Source of the DNA: an uncultured Neomegalonema sp.
GTDB lineage: Bacteria > Pseudomonadota > Alphaproteobacteria > Rhodobacterales > Rhodobacteraceae
Direction of reading: 5' to 3'
Length of the DNA: 46,016 bases
Assembly (NCBI GenBank): GCA_937911325.1
Contig: CALDSD010000096.1
Span: forward strand, 1 to 46,016
Shown: positions 1-9,946 of the stretch, one piece after another
How the letters are laid out: every line of letters starts with the position of its first letter
Numbering within the stretch: position 1 is the first letter of the stretch
Made by a program: the position numbers and the translations under genes
Notes under the pieces: generated by a model
Database searches by the model: none
Told to the model about the DNA's origin: nothing
What the model saw: only the letters and a program-made list of their open reading frames with translations

Positions 1-652
1 GACGCCCGATCACCGCGAGCTGAACAGCTTTGAGAGGGGCGCGCACCGGCGTCGCAAGCTCTTCCCCAGCCTCCTCAACGTCCTCCCCGATGAGCGGTTC
101 ACCGGCCTCCTCGACGCGAGCGGCCTCGGACGCGAGTTGCGCGTGGCGTTCGGCGAATGCGTCGGAGATGGGTTGTAGCGCGGCGTAGAGATCCTCCATC
201 CCCTCGCCATGCTCGGCTGAAATCGGAATCGGCTCGCCAAGCCCAAGACTGTAGGCTTCGAGCACGCCGGACTCGCCAGCCCGCCCCTCGGCCTTGTTGG
301 CGGCGAGCAATACATGGGCGGAGCGTTTGCGCAGAACCTCAGCCAGGGATTCTTCGATCGGCGTCACGCCCACGCGCGCATCGATCACGAACAAACAGAC
401 ATCGGCTTCCTCGACCGCCCGCTCTGTCAACCGCCGCATCCGTGCGGGCAGCGAGTCGTCGTCTGCGTCCTCGAGACCGGCCGTGTCGATGACCGTAAAC
501 CTGAGATCTCCCAGGCGCGCCGCACCCTCGCGCAAATCGCGCGTCACGCCCGGCTGGTCGTCGACCAAAGCCAGACGCTTGCCGACAAGACGGTTGAACA
601 GTGTCGACTTGCCGACGTTTGGTCGGCCGACGATTGCGAGCGAGAAAGACAT
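1..652 (-). CDS. der: Ribosome biogenesis GTPase Der (EngA), N-terminal part, cut by window edge
   Basis: Der is a double-GTPase needed for maturation of the 50S ribosomal subunit. The reading frame starts at an ATG on the minus strand at 652 ([17 protein letters not shown]) and stays open to base 1, giving about 217 codons of a protein that is normally near 450-500 residues. The first G domain is visible: G1 loop GRPNVGKST at residues 9-17, a switch II motif DTAGLE, and an NKAEG-type G4 motif before a linker rich in Glu and Ala that should lead into the second G domain beyond the edge. It is last in the minus-strand order yfgM-bamB-der, a conserved arrangement in proteobacteria. The family call is secure. 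Only the C-terminal half and the stop are missing. Confidence 0.93.
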   Translation of the reverse strand, partial: MSFSLAIVGRPNVGKSTLFNRLVGKRLALVDDQPGVTRDLREGAARLGDLRFTVIDTAGLEDADDDSLPARMRRLTERAVEEADVCLFVIDARVGVTPIEESLAEVLRKRSAHVLLAANKAEGRAGESGVLEAYSLGLGEPIPISAEHGEGMEDLYAALQPISDAFAERHAQLASEAARVEEAGEPLIGEDVEEAGEELATPVRAPLKAVQLAVIGR

Positions 653-707
653 GCTCCGCTCTTCCCACGCTCAGTGCGTCAGCGCAACGGCGGCGACGCC
701 GATCCGT

Positions 708-2051
708 CTAATTGAACGCGTGCAGGTCCGCGTTCTCGTCCAAGATGATCAGCGAGCCGCCCGCGAAAATCGGCGGTATCGACGAACCGCCGGGAATGTC
801 GACCTCACGCTCGACCCCACCCGTCATCGCGTCGATCGCGTAGAGCTTTTCATCGGAGCTGACCACATAGATCTTTCCGCCTACCAGGATCGGACCGCCG
901 TAAGCAAGGAGGCCATCGCGGTCCTCAGGGTCCTCGTATTGCGGCAGGTTCATGCTCCAGATCGTCTGACCAGTCTGCGCTGACAGGGCGTGGACGCCGC
1001 CATCTTCCGCAACGGCGAAGAGCGTGCGCTCAGTCGCCCAGACGCGATTATAAAGCCCGATATCGCGCGCCCAAACCCGCCGGCCGGTGTTGGCCTCAAA
1101 GGCGACGAGCCGTCCGGCGACACTGCCCGCGTAGATTTTTCCGCTGTGCAGGACAGGCGCAGAGGAAACGTCGGTGATCAAGGAGATCGCGGCCCCGCGG
1201 CGCGCCGAACCGAGCCCTTCGCTCCAACCGCGTCGTCCGTCGCTCCCGCGGAAGACAGCCAAGTCGCCGGACGCAAACGGCGCCGCGACGATCTCGCCTG
1301 CGATCGCCGGCGCTCCGCCGCCGAGCATGGCTGCGCCGCCTTCGATCCCGATCACACCCCAGCGACGCTCGCCGGTCGTCACGTCGAGACCGATCACTTG
1401 CCCGTCTCTGGAAAGCACGACCGCGAGGCCGCGAGAGACAGCCGGCGCCGAGCGGAAAGGCGACGTCCCCTTGAACCGCCACTTCTCCGAACCGTCGGCC
1501 ACAGACAAACCGATGACTTCGCCAAACCCCGTCGCAGCAATCAAGAACTCGCCAGCGACCGCCAGACCGCCGCCGAAACCGTCGCGGCCATCTTCGTCTT
1601 CGGGCGTCAGATCGGTCGACCAGATCTCGCTGCCGCCATTCAGGCTGAAGGCGGTGACCGTCGACGCGGCGTCAAGCGCAAAGACCCGCCCGCCAGCGGC
1701 GACAGGCTCCGCCGATACGCGCGACTCGCTGTCGGATCCGGCACCGGCTGACGCGCTCCAGGCGCGGGTCAGGCTCAGGTTGCCGCCAACATGGTCGACC
1801 GATCGCAAAGAGTTCCCTCCGGCTTGGGGCCAGTCGGCGACATTGCGCGGATTGGGCAAGACGACCTGCCCCCCCTCTACGGTCGGCGTTTCCACTCGGC
1901 GGATGGAGATGCGCTCGCCAGGCAGGATTTCTTCTTCTTCGCCAAAGTAGTAGCCGCAGCCGGACAAGGCCCCGGTCAGCATCGTGGCGACGATGAGAAG
2001 AGACGCTTTCGTCTTCCAGGGGTTTGGGATCGAAGTCGAACGCAGATCCAT
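708..2051 (-). CDS. bamB: Outer membrane protein assembly factor BamB (PQQ-like beta-propeller lipoprotein)
   Basis: BamB is the lipoprotein scaffold of the BAM complex, which inserts beta-barrel proteins into the outer membrane. I start it at the ATG at 2051 (MDLRSTSIPN) because a GGGAG ribosome-binding site lies about eight bases upstream. The frame extends 28 codons further (to 2135) but that part is arginine/serine-rich and puts the signal peptide far from the N-terminus. A hydrophobic stretch (LLIVATMLTGALSG) ends in the lipobox LSGC, followed by GYYFGEEEE. The rest, about 420 residues, shows repeated propeller blades with recurring patterns such as VFALDAASTVTAFSLNGGSEIW, VIGLDVTTGERRW, VAFEANTGRRVW, VHALSAQTGQTIW and LYAIDAMTGG. 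It lies between a YfgM-like gene and der, as in many proteobacteria. Confidence 0.93.
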   Translation of the reverse strand: MDLRSTSIPNPWKTKASLLIVATMLTGALSGCGYYFGEEEEILPGERISIRRVETPTVEGGQVVLPNPRNVADWPQAGGNSLRSVDHVGGNLSLTRAWSASAGAGSDSESRVSAEPVAAGGRVFALDAASTVTAFSLNGGSEIWSTDLTPEDEDGRDGFGGGLAVAGEFLIAATGFGEVIGLSVADGSEKWRFKGTSPFRSAPAVSRGLAVVLSRDGQVIGLDVTTGERRWGVIGIEGGAAMLGGGAPAIAGEIVAAPFASGDLAVFRGSDGRRGWSEGLGSARRGAAISLITDVSSAPVLHSGKIYAGSVAGRLVAFEANTGRRVWARDIGLYNRVWATERTLFAVAEDGGVHALSAQTGQTIWSMNLPQYEDPEDRDGLLAYGGPILVGGKIYVVSSDEKLYAIDAMTGGVEREVDIPGGSSIPPIFAGGSLIILDENADLHAFN

Positions 2052-2190
2052 CAGTTTTCTCCCTACCACCCATTCTCTCGATGGTGTTGACGGCGATCTA
2101 GATCGCGATTTGCTCCGCGGCGGCATGGTCGACATCGGAGATTGTCAAACACACTCTGCGGCGTTTCTGCGGCGCTTCGGCGCGACAGGT

Positions 2191-3075
2191 TTAATTATTG
2201 GCGTCTGTAGAGCCGTTTTCGTCAGCGACGCTTTCGTCGGAAGCGCTGTCGTCAGACGCGCTTTCTTCCTCGGATGGCGAGAACTCCGGGGGCCCTCCCA
2301 AGGCGTCCAAAAGGCTCTGCGCCCGCACGCGGACGCCCTGAGGCGCGGTTTCGTCTGCGATCGCGTCGCTCAGCGCGCCGCGCGCGGCATCGACTTCACC
2401 GAGCTCCAAAAGCGCGGCCGCACGGAGTTCCAGAGCCAAGGGCCGCACCGCGGCGTTGGGCGCGGTGAGCGGTTGCAGCGCATCCGCGAGCGTCTGCGCG
2501 TCGCCGCCGCCAAAGCGAGCCATCACCGCTTTCAACGTCGCGATGTCGCGGTAGACCTCAGGCGTCTGCGGGTTGTTGGCGATCTCGTCCAGCAACGTCG
2601 CGGCGCCCGCGCCGTCCCCAGCCTCGAGACGCGCCTCCGCAGCCCGAAACCGCGCGATCATGCCAACCCCGTCCTCCGATCCTTCGGCGATGCTGAGAAA
2701 GGCGGCGGCGCGATCATCGGCGCCGGCGGCGGCGGACAAAGCCGCCCCTGCCTCACGCGCCGCGGACACACTCGCGCTTTGACGGAACTCGTAAACCGAA
2801 GCGCCGACGACCAGCGCGACGATGCCGGCCAACGCGTAAGGCCCGTATTTCCGAAACTGAGCGTAGAGCCGATCGCGTTGGAGCTCTTCCGACACCTCTT
2901 CGATGAAGCTGTCGGTTTCGTCCTTGGCGACGCCGGCCGACGTCCTCGCGGCAGAGCGGCCGCCCGCCGGCGCAGTCTTGGGCGCGCCGTTCTTCTTGTT
3001 CTTCTGCTTGCTCACGGTCTGTGCTCGCTCGCGGTTTCCTGGTCTATCGTTTCGCGACAGAAAGTCCGCAGTCAT
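2191..3075 (-). CDS. YfgM-like TPR protein, ancillary SecYEG translocon subunit family
   Basis: This 294-residue protein has a charged Lys/Arg-rich N-terminus, one transmembrane helix (YGPYALAGIVALVVGASVYEF, about residues 77-97), and an Ala/Leu-rich helical periplasmic part of TPR-like repeats (ALSAAAGADDRAAAFLSIAEG, RFRAAEARLEAGDGAGAATLL, LALELRAAALLELGEVDAARG). This is the plan of YfgM/DUF2133 proteins, which sit at the Sec translocon and hand client proteins to periplasmic chaperones. The C-terminus is an acidic Ser/Asp tail. Its position just upstream of bamB supports the assignment. The start is uncertain: ATG at 3075 has a weak ribosome site, and GTG at 3015 (VSKQKNKK) would drop 20 residues. 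Being acidic and low complexity, the tail is unlikely to be catalytic. Confidence 0.85.
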   Translation of the reverse strand: MTADFLSRNDRPGNRERAQTVSKQKNKKNGAPKTAPAGGRSAARTSAGVAKDETDSFIEEVSEELQRDRLYAQFRKYGPYALAGIVALVVGASVYEFRQSASVSAAREAGAALSAAAGADDRAAAFLSIAEGSEDGVGMIARFRAAEARLEAGDGAGAATLLDEIANNPQTPEVYRDIATLKAVMARFGGGDAQTLADALQPLTAPNAAVRPLALELRAAALLELGEVDAARGALSDAIADETAPQGVRVRAQSLLDALGGPPEFSPSEEESASDDSASDESVADENGSTDANN

Positions 3076-3201
3076 GGCCTGATTGAGGCATGCCGGCGGT
3101 TGATTTCTCTGTTTGTGTCGCCGCGCGGTTTAACCCCTAACGTCCACCGCGCCTAGGCGGAATTCACCATACGCGCGCCGAATCCGCACAAGTTCAGGGC
3201 G

Positions 3202-4074
3202 TCACGTCGGCTTGTAGACGTGCTCTTCGGCCGGAAAACTCCGATCTCGGACCTCGCTGGCGTAGCGTTCGATCGCGTCCTTCATCATGTCTTCCATGGT
3301 GCCATAGCGTTTCACAAACGTCGGGACCCGCGGAAAAAGCCCGATCATGTCTTCGAAGACCAGGATCTGACCGTCGCATTTTGAACTGGCCCCGATCCCG
3401 ATCGTCGGGATGGAGACGGCCTGGGTGATCTTTTCCGCGAGAGGCTCGACAACGCCTTCGACGACGACGGCGAACGCGCCGGCCTCCTCAACAGCTTTGG
3501 CGTCGGCGACGATGCCCGCCCATTCGGCTTCGTCCTTGCCCTGGGTCTTGAACCCGCCAACGGAATTCATCGCTTGAGGCATCAGCCCGACATGCGCGCA
3601 GACAGGCACGCCACGCTTCGATAAATGCGCGATCGTCGGGGCCATTTCGACGCCGCCCTCGATCTTGACCGCTTGGCAGCCGGTCTCCTTGACCACGCGC
3701 GCCGCGTTTCGAAAGGCGATCTCGGGGCTTTCTTCAAAGCTGCCGAAGGGCATGTCGACCACCACCAGAGCGCTTTCCGCCCCGCGCGCGACGGCTTGGC
3801 CGTGCATGATCATATGCTCGAGCGTCACGCCAAGCGTGTTTGGCATGCCGTGAATGACCATGCCCAGGGAGTCGCCGACCAGAAGCATGTCGCAGTGTTG
3901 ATCGCAGAGCCGCGCGACATGCGCCGTGTACGACGTCAAACAGACAAGCGGCTCCGCGCTTTCATCGCCTTTCCGGGCCATGAACTTCGGAACCGTCATC
4001 TTCGCGCGCTTTCGCGTCTGCGCGACAGGGTCGGCGACGGCGGACTTTTTGGAGAGCGTGCTTTGTGTCGACAT
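3202..4074 (-). CDS. panB: 3-methyl-2-oxobutanoate hydroxymethyltransferase (ketopantoate hydroxymethyltransferase)
   Basis: PanB transfers a hydroxymethyl group from methylene-tetrahydrofolate to 2-oxoisovalerate, the first committed step of pantothenate (and so coenzyme A) synthesis in the cytoplasm. I start at ATG 4074 ([10 protein letters not shown]), which has GAGG six bases upstream. The open frame reaches 4143, but those codons look like leader. The (beta/alpha)8 barrel motifs are present: [13 protein letters not shown] with the metal-binding Asp, [41 protein letters not shown] and [18 protein letters not shown]. At 290 residues it is slightly longer than the usual 265-280, owing to a polar N-terminal extension. 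panC is not adjacent. It is divergent from the RND operon across about 260 bases. Confidence 0.95.
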   Translation of the reverse strand: MSTQSTLSKKSAVADPVAQTRKRAKMTVPKFMARKGDESAEPLVCLTSYTAHVARLCDQHCDMLLVGDSLGMVIHGMPNTLGVTLEHMIMHGQAVARGAESALVVVDMPFGSFEESPEIAFRNAARVVKETGCQAVKIEGGVEMAPTIAHLSKRGVPVCAHVGLMPQAMNSVGGFKTQGKDEAEWAGIVADAKAVEEAGAFAVVVEGVVEPLAEKITQAVSIPTIGIGASSKCDGQILVFEDMIGLFPRVPTFVKRYGTMEDMMKDAIERYASEVRDRSFPAEEHVYKPT

Positions 4075-4336
4075 GGATGCCTCAAACCTGTGTGACCGCG
4101 TCAGTTTCGCGCGGCCCACTGGGATTTGCGCTGCTCTGACCACTTATTTTTAGGCGAGTTTAGAAGATTTCGCTGCAAAATTGATCGGTTCGCGACGGCG
4201 ATGCGTATCTCGTTCGTGAAAGTGTGAAAATTGACGAGAATATTCATTTCCCGCCTCGTTTCGGGATTTCGGATCTAGCGTCAAACCAGTTAGACACAAT
4301 ATGCTGTCAACCGTGCGATAAGGAGACACGACGGAA

Positions 4337-5431
4337 ATGCGACTGACTTCGATCCTGGCGGCCTTGGGCGTCAGCGCCGCTGTCGCGCTCTGGATCCTCA
4401 CAGGCCCATCGGATAACGGGTCCGAAAAGGTCGATGCGGAGACCGCAAGTGGCGAGCAGGCTTCCAACGCGCCCATCGAACGCGTTTCGATCGACGTGGT
4501 CGCGATAAAGAGCGACGCGACAGAGCTTGAGAGCGCGATCGTTTTGCGTGGGCGGACCGAAGCGTCGCGGACCGTCGAAGTCGTCGCGCAAACTGAAGGA
4601 CTGATCGTCTCAACTCCGCTGCGCAAGGGCGCTGAGGTCAGCGCCGGAGAGACCTTATGTGAAATCAACATGGCGGACCGACCTGCGCGGATCGCCGAAG
4701 CGGAAGCAAAGCTCGCACAAGCGCAGATCGACGTGGATGCGTCGGGCAAATTGAAAGAAAGAGGTTTCGCGGCCGCGACGACGCATGCAGCGAACCTCGC
4801 GGAACTTGAGGCCGCCAAAGCGAACCTCGAAGAGTGGCGCATCGATCTTGGCCGCACGACGATGACCGCGCCGTTCGACGGCGTATTGGAGACCGACACC
4901 GCCGAACTCGGGGCGCTTTTGCAGCGTGGCGACGTGTGCGCGACGGTTGTGGCGCTGGACCCGATCAAAGTCGTCGGCTTCGCGCCGGAACGGCTGGTCG
5001 CTTCCTTGCAGGCTGGCCAGGACGCCTCCGCACGCGTGATCAACGGCGCAACGATCGACATGATCGTGACTTTCGTCGCGCAGTCAGCGGATCCGGACAC
5101 GCGGACGTTCCGAGTGGAGGCGCAAGCCAGCAACCCCGACGGCCTGATCCGAGACGGCATGACCGCTGAGCTGACAGTGCCGCTGAAAGGGGCGAGAGGG
5201 CATCTTTTGCCGCATTCGGCCCTGACGTTGAACAACACTGGCGATATAGGGGTTCGCCTGGAGGTCGACGGGGAGGCGCGCTTCGCGCCGATCTCGATTT
5301 TGCGCGACAGCTCGGACGGCGTCTGGGTGTCGGGTCTTCCGGAAGCCGCGAACGTCATCGTCGTCGGGCAAGAGTTCGTGACTGACGGCGCCGCCGTCAC
5401 CGCGCAATTCGCCGACGCGCCGACGAACTAA
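4337..5431 (+). CDS. RND efflux periplasmic adaptor subunit (membrane fusion protein)
   Basis: This protein should bridge an inner-membrane RND pump to an outer-membrane channel. It has an N-terminal hydrophobic signal/anchor (LAALGVSAAVALWIL), with no lipobox Cys. The lipoyl/barrel-sandwich halves follow (TVEVVAQTEGLIVSTPLRKGAEVSAGETLCEI and RTTMTAPFDGVLETDTAELGALLQ-like), bracketing a short helical hairpin rich in Ala, Glu and Lys (IAEAEAKLAQAQIDVDASGKLKER). Beta-barrel and membrane-proximal domains make up the rest. At 364 residues it is typical of HlyD/AcrA-type adaptors. An AAGGAG site lies upstream at about 4319-4324. The permease begins 13 bases after its stop, so the two are an operon. 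No TolC-like gene lies nearby, so an outer-membrane partner must be encoded elsewhere. The substrate cannot be read from the sequence. Confidence 0.88.
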   Translation: MRLTSILAALGVSAAVALWILTGPSDNGSEKVDAETASGEQASNAPIERVSIDVVAIKSDATELESAIVLRGRTEASRTVEVVAQTEGLIVSTPLRKGAEVSAGETLCEINMADRPARIAEAEAKLAQAQIDVDASGKLKERGFAAATTHAANLAELEAAKANLEEWRIDLGRTTMTAPFDGVLETDTAELGALLQRGDVCATVVALDPIKVVGFAPERLVASLQAGQDASARVINGATIDMIVTFVAQSADPDTRTFRVEAQASNPDGLIRDGMTAELTVPLKGARGHLLPHSALTLNNTGDIGVRLEVDGEARFAPISILRDSSDGVWVSGLPEAANVIVVGQEFVTDGAAVTAQFADAPTN

Positions 5432-5444
5432 GGGGACCAAGCGA

Positions 5445-8400
5445 ATGATCGGACTCGTTCGATGGGCTGCAAATCGCGCCCGAATGATCTTCGCCTTCGT
5501 CGTCCTGTCGGTTGGCGCAGGCGTTCTGGCCTACACGGGATTGCCAAAGGAAGGCGCGCCGAACATCGATGTGCCGATCCTTTATGTCTCGGTGCCCTTC
5601 CCCGGGGTCTCCGCCCCGGACAGCGAGCGGTTGCTTGTAAGGCCCCTTGAAACCGAACTACGCGGCATTGAAGGCCTGAAGGAAATGACGGCCTACGCGA
5701 CCGAGAACCATGCAGGCGTGGTGCTCGAGTTCGATTTTGGCTGGGACAAAGCAGCGACCGTCGCCGAGGTGCGGGACAAAGTGGACCAGGCGCAGGCGGA
5801 AATGCCGTCGGACGCCGAAGAACCTCAGGTGATCGAGGTCAACCTCTCCGAGTTTCCAATCCTCGTCGTCACGCTGTCGGGCGATGCGCCCGAGCGCACT
5901 CTGCTGCGCCTTGCGAAAGATCTACAGCGAGAGGTGGAGAGCCTGGCGCCGGTTCTCGAAGCAGCATTGGCGGGTCACCGCGAGGAAATGCTTGAGGTCA
6001 TTATCGATCCGCTGAAGCTCGAGGCGTACGAGGTGACCGCCGCCGAGTTGATCAGCATCGTCGACAACAACAATATGTTGATCGCCGCAGGGCAACTCGA
6101 CACCGGCGTCGGAAAGTTTTCAGTTTCGGTTCCAGGGAGCTTTGAGACCGCCCAGGACGTCTATGGCCTGCCCATAAAGGTCAATGGCGATCGCATCGTG
6201 ACGCTCAGCGAGATCGCGACGATCCGGCGAACCTTCGAAGACGCGGACGCGGTGGCGCGCTTCAACGGCGAGACGACGGTTGCGCTACAGGTGACCAAGC
6301 GCGTCGGTGAGAACATCATCGACACGGTCGCACAGGTGAGAGCGACGGTCGCCGAGCAAGTCGCGCAATGGCCGCCCGCCTTGCAAAGCGCTGTGAAGAT
6401 CGACTTCTCGATGGACGAGAGCCAGCGCGTCGAACGGATGGTCAAGCAGCTCGAAGGATCGGTTCTGACGGCTGTTTTGCTGGTCATGATCGTGGTTGTC
6501 GCCGCGTTGGGCCTGCGCTCGGCGCTGCTTGTCGGGCTCGCGGTGCCCTGTTCGTTCCTGCTCGCCTTCGCCCTCATGGGCGCGTTGGGCATGACCGTCA
6601 GCAACATGGTGATGTTCGGCCTGATCCTCGCGGTCGGCATGCTGGTCGACGGGGCCATCGTCGTCGCCGAGTACGCCGACAAGCGCATGACCGAGGGCGT
6701 AGAACCGCAGACCGCGTATCGACAGGCCGCCGAACGGATGTTCTGGCCCATCGTTTCATCGACAGCGACGACGCTTTGCGCCTTTTTGCCGATGCTCTTG
6801 TGGCCAGGCATGCCAGGCGAGTTCATGAGCTATCTGCCGATCACCCTGATCTTTGTTCTCACGGCGTCGCTTCTGGTCGCCCTGATCTACTTGCCCGTGA
6901 TCGGCGGCGCGCTGGGCGTTCTCTTCGCCGCCATCGGTCGTCTTTTCACACGCATGGGACTGGGACGTCCGGGCGCTGGTCGATCGGAGGCGGCGGCTGC
7001 GGCCCCGGCGGAGCTGACTTCGCCAACGGCGGCGACCGAACTCCCAACCGAGCCCGAGACGCGTGAGCGGACATGGGTTGGCCGTCTGATCGAACGCGTC
7101 GTCGGCAATCCGTTTGGGCCGTTCGTGGCCATCGGCGTCGCGTTGGCGGCGTTGGTCGGCGCCTTCGCGCTCTTCGGCGCGCATGACAAGGGCGTCGAGT
7201 TCTTCGTGAAGACCGAACCTGAGCGCGCCAACCTGTATGTTCGCGCGCGCGGCAATCTATCGCTTGAGGAACAGGACCGGATCGTTCAGCAGGCCGAGAA
7301 TGAAGTTTTGAAGGTCGAAGGCGTCGAAGCCGTTTTCGCCTTCGCGGGAGACGGCGGGCTGACGCAAGAAGGCGGCGAGGCGCCGAAAGACGCCATCGGT
7401 CAGATCCAGATCGAGCTGGCACCCTTCGAACAGCGGCGCCCCGGCGACGTCGTGATGGCGGAGATCGTCGAACGCACCTCGCGGATACCGGGCGCGATCG
7501 TACAGTTGTCAGAGCTCAAAGAAGGCCCGGAACAGGGCAAACCGATCCAGTTGGAGATCACATCTCAGAACTGGGACACGCTCTACGCGGCCACCAAAGC
7601 GGCGCGCGCGAAGGTCGATGACTCGGCTGGCCTTGCGGAAGGCGTCGATACGCGCCCCTTGCCGGGGATCGAATGGGAACTGACCGTCGACAGAACGGCG
7701 GCCGGCCGCTTCGGCGCAGATATCGCGCAGATCGGCGCTCTCATCCAACTTGTGACGCGCGGCGCGGAGTTGGGCGAATACCGGCCCGATGATTCGGACG
7801 AGGAGCTGGAGATCCGGGTTCGCTTCCCGGACGCGGACCGAACCCTTTCGACTCTAAGCGACATGAAGGTCGCGACCACCACCGGTCTGTCGCCGCTGTC
7901 AAACTTCGTGACCATCACGCCAAAGCAGAAGATCGACGAGATCGCGCGTCGCGACGGAACTCGGTTCTTCGTGGTTCGCTCTGACGTGCAGCCCGGGGTC
8001 AACGTCAATGCGAAGATCGCCGAGCTGCAAACATGGATTGACGGCCAACCGGCTGAACTGGCGGGCGTCAAGGCGCGCTTTGTCGGAGATCAGGAAGAAC
8101 AGGCGGAGTCGCAGGCGTTCCTCGGCCAGGCGTTCCTAGGCGCGCTGGGTTTGATGTTCGTGATCCTGCTGGCGCAGTTCAACAGCGTCTACAATTCGGC
8201 GCTGGTTCTTTCGGCCGTCGTTATGTCGATCGCAGGCGTCCTGATCGGCATGGTGGTCATGGATCAGAGTTTCTCGATCATCATGACCGGCACAGGCATC
8301 GTCGCGTTGGCCGGGATCGTCGTGAACAACAACATTGTGCTGATCGACACCTACCAGGACTACGCTCGAACCATGAACCGGATCGAAGCGATCATCCGCA

Positions 8401-8741
8401 CCGTCGAGGATCGTATGCGACCGGTTCTGCTGACGACGATCACGACGATCGCGGGGCTTCTGCCGATGGTGTTCGCGACGTCGATCGACTTTGTCGGGCG
8501 CCAGGTGGTCGTCGGAGCGCCCACCGCGCTTTGGTGGGTGCCTCTGTCGACCGCGGTCGTTTTCGGCCTCGCATTCGCGACGCTGTTGACGTTGGTTGTG
8601 ACGCCGTCCGCTTTGGCGGCGCGCGTTTGGGCGAGCCGTGGCGCTCGAAGCCTCTTTGGTTCAGACGGCGAGACGCTTGCGGACCCGGTCGGCGAGCCCC
8701 CTGCCCCGCGCAAGCCTTCGCTCGAGATTGCAGCCGAGTAG
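5445..8741 (+). CDS. RND-type efflux permease (AcrB/HAE1-like), inner membrane
   Basis: A 1098-residue proton-driven pump with the RND plan: TM1 at the start, a periplasmic porter loop, TM2-6 around residues 335-500, a second periplasmic loop, and TM8-12 near the end. TM4 carries GMLVDGAIVVAEYADK, where one Asp (residue 402) is kept and the second Asp of the AcrB DD pair is Gly403. TM10 has GIVVNNNIVLIDTYQD (Asn residues at 961-963) in place of AcrB Lys940. Between TM6 and TM7 there is a low-complexity cytoplasmic linker, residues about 505-545, rich in Ala, Pro, Glu and Thr. It follows the adaptor gene by 13 bases. The substitutions are common among non-AcrB RND pumps, so I would not call it inactive. 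Substrate unknown. Confidence 0.92.
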   Translation: MIGLVRWAANRARMIFAFVVLSVGAGVLAYTGLPKEGAPNIDVPILYVSVPFPGVSAPDSERLLVRPLETELRGIEGLKEMTAYATENHAGVVLEFDFGWDKAATVAEVRDKVDQAQAEMPSDAEEPQVIEVNLSEFPILVVTLSGDAPERTLLRLAKDLQREVESLAPVLEAALAGHREEMLEVIIDPLKLEAYEVTAAELISIVDNNNMLIAAGQLDTGVGKFSVSVPGSFETAQDVYGLPIKVNGDRIVTLSEIATIRRTFEDADAVARFNGETTVALQVTKRVGENIIDTVAQVRATVAEQVAQWPPALQSAVKIDFSMDESQRVERMVKQLEGSVLTAVLLVMIVVVAALGLRSALLVGLAVPCSFLLAFALMGALGMTVSNMVMFGLILAVGMLVDGAIVVAEYADKRMTEGVEPQTAYRQAAERMFWPIVSSTATTLCAFLPMLLWPGMPGEFMSYLPITLIFVLTASLLVALIYLPVIGGALGVLFAAIGRLFTRMGLGRPGAGRSEAAAAAPAELTSPTAATELPTEPETRERTWVGRLIERVVGNPFGPFVAIGVALAALVGAFALFGAHDKGVEFFVKTEPERANLYVRARGNLSLEEQDRIVQQAENEVLKVEGVEAVFAFAGDGGLTQEGGEAPKDAIGQIQIELAPFEQRRPGDVVMAEIVERTSRIPGAIVQLSELKEGPEQGKPIQLEITSQNWDTLYAATKAARAKVDDSAGLAEGVDTRPLPGIEWELTVDRTAAGRFGADIAQIGALIQLVTRGAELGEYRPDDSDEELEIRVRFPDADRTLSTLSDMKVATTTGLSPLSNFVTITPKQKIDEIARRDGTRFFVVRSDVQPGVNVNAKIAELQTWIDGQPAELAGVKARFVGDQEEQAESQAFLGQAFLGALGLMFVILLAQFNSVYNSALVLSAVVMSIAGVLIGMVVMDQSFSIIMTGTGIVALAGIVVNNNIVLIDTYQDYARTMNRIEAIIRTVEDRMRPVLLTTITTIAGLLPMVFATSIDFVGRQVVVGAPTALWWVPLSTAVVFGLAFATLLTLVVTPSALAARVWASRGARSLFGSDGETLADPVGEPPAPRKPSLEIAAE

Positions 8742-8746
8742 ACGGC

Positions 8747-9820
8747 TTAGGCCTTCAGCGCCGCGTGGCGCGCGCGCAGGAACGGAGCGTCCGAAACCGA
8801 TTTCCAGCGGCCGATGGTGCGGCGCGCGTCGGCAAAACTCTGGAAGATGCGCCCCGTCAGGTCGGCGTAGTCCGTGAGCTCGGCGTAGACGGCGGCGGCC
8901 GCTTGGGCGAACGCGACGGACACGTCGTCTGGAAAGGCCTGCAACTCAACCCCCTGCTCTCGGACCAACTTGTCGAGAAATGCGCCGTTGCGCGCATCGT
9001 ACTCGGCGATGAGGCGGGTTGTTTCGGCCTCGCAGACTGCGGTGATGATCTCCTGATCAACAGCCGAAAGGGCGTCCCACCACCCTCGGTTCACGCCAAA
9101 AGACACCATCCCGCCAGGCTCATGAACGCCGGGGTAATAGTAGTATCTCGCAGCCTCAAACAGCTTGAGCGCATAATCGGCCCATGGCCCGACCCACTCC
9201 GCCGCGTCCACGGTTCCCGAAACCAGGTTCTCGTAGATCTGTCCGCCCGGCAGAGACACCGGCGACGCGCCCAAGCGCGCGAAGACGTCAGAGGCGAGAC
9301 CGGGCACACGCAGTCGCAGACCTTTTAGATCATCCGCGCTCTCGATCTTTGTGTTGTACCAGCCGCCCATCGAGACGCCGGTGCCGCCGCAAAGAAGGCC
9401 TTTCACACCGAATTCACCGGCGAGCTCGTCCCAGAGGGCCTGCCCTCCGAGATGGCTGATCCATGCCAGCATCTCGTTATGCGTGAGGCCCATCGGAACC
9501 GTTTGGAAGAACGGAAAACCCGGGTGCTTTCCTTTCCAGTAGCCCTCCGCGCCGATATAGGCGTCCGCATCGCCGGCCGCGACGGCGTCAAAGGCGTCGA
9601 ACGCGCCCACGCGTTCTCCGGCGGCGAAGTATGAAACCTTGATGCGCCCTTCGGTCAGGGTCTCGATCCTGGCGGCGAGGTTCTGAGCGCTGACCCCCAG
9701 TCCGGGATAGTCGCGCGGCCACGTTGAGACGATCGTCATCTCTCGCCGCGCTTGAGCGAGCGCCGGCGCGCAGAGCATGGGAGCCGCTCCGGCGGCGGCG
9801 AGGAAGACGCGTCTTTTCAT
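8747..9820 (-). CDS. TRAP transporter solute-binding protein (DctP/TakP-like), orphan paralogue
   Basis: A 357-residue exported binding protein of the TRAP family. The N-terminus [23 protein letters not shown] has the Lys-Arg-Arg and hydrophobic core of a Tat- or Sec-type signal with an ALA-Q cleavage site. Ligand-site motifs of the TakP (alpha-keto acid) subgroup are present: GLRLRVPG with the carboxylate-binding Arg, [14 protein letters not shown], and DAAEWVGP. It aligns end to end with the binding protein at 12879-13976 (shared [34 protein letters not shown]), but has no permease genes beside it. It is convergent with the RND permease (5-base gap) and divergent from metA. It may share the membrane subunits encoded at 14055-17842. 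Ligand identity is inference. Confidence 0.88.
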   Translation of the reverse strand: MKRRVFLAAAGAAPMLCAPALAQARREMTIVSTWPRDYPGLGVSAQNLAARIETLTEGRIKVSYFAAGERVGAFDAFDAVAAGDADAYIGAEGYWKGKHPGFPFFQTVPMGLTHNEMLAWISHLGGQALWDELAGEFGVKGLLCGGTGVSMGGWYNTKIESADDLKGLRLRVPGLASDVFARLGASPVSLPGGQIYENLVSGTVDAAEWVGPWADYALKLFEAARYYYYPGVHEPGGMVSFGVNRGWWDALSAVDQEIITAVCEAETTRLIAEYDARNGAFLDKLVREQGVELQAFPDDVSVAFAQAAAAVYAELTDYADLTGRIFQSFADARRTIGRWKSVSDAPFLRARHAALKA

Positions 9821-9946
9821 GGCGGATCAGGTTCTCGATATGACGGATCTTTGAATCGAACCGTGGTCTTAACAGCGCCACGCGCTTGCTTCCAGCGCTC
9901 TCGAGGCCTAAGTGCGCGGGCTAACCTGTTCTTGGACCTCGTGGAT

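Noticed and set aside
4150-5400. 416-codon minus-strand frame opposite the RND adaptor gene
   Set aside because: Ser/Ala/Thr-rich antisense product; the plus strand encodes a clear membrane fusion protein.
9821-9946. Possible SAM-II riboswitch ahead of metA (CGTGG ... CCACG stem near 9878-9900)
   Set aside because: A short CGTGG/CCACG stem exists, but the conserved SAM-II pseudoknot segments (the U/A-rich loop and GCUAAAAAGG-like strand) are not there.
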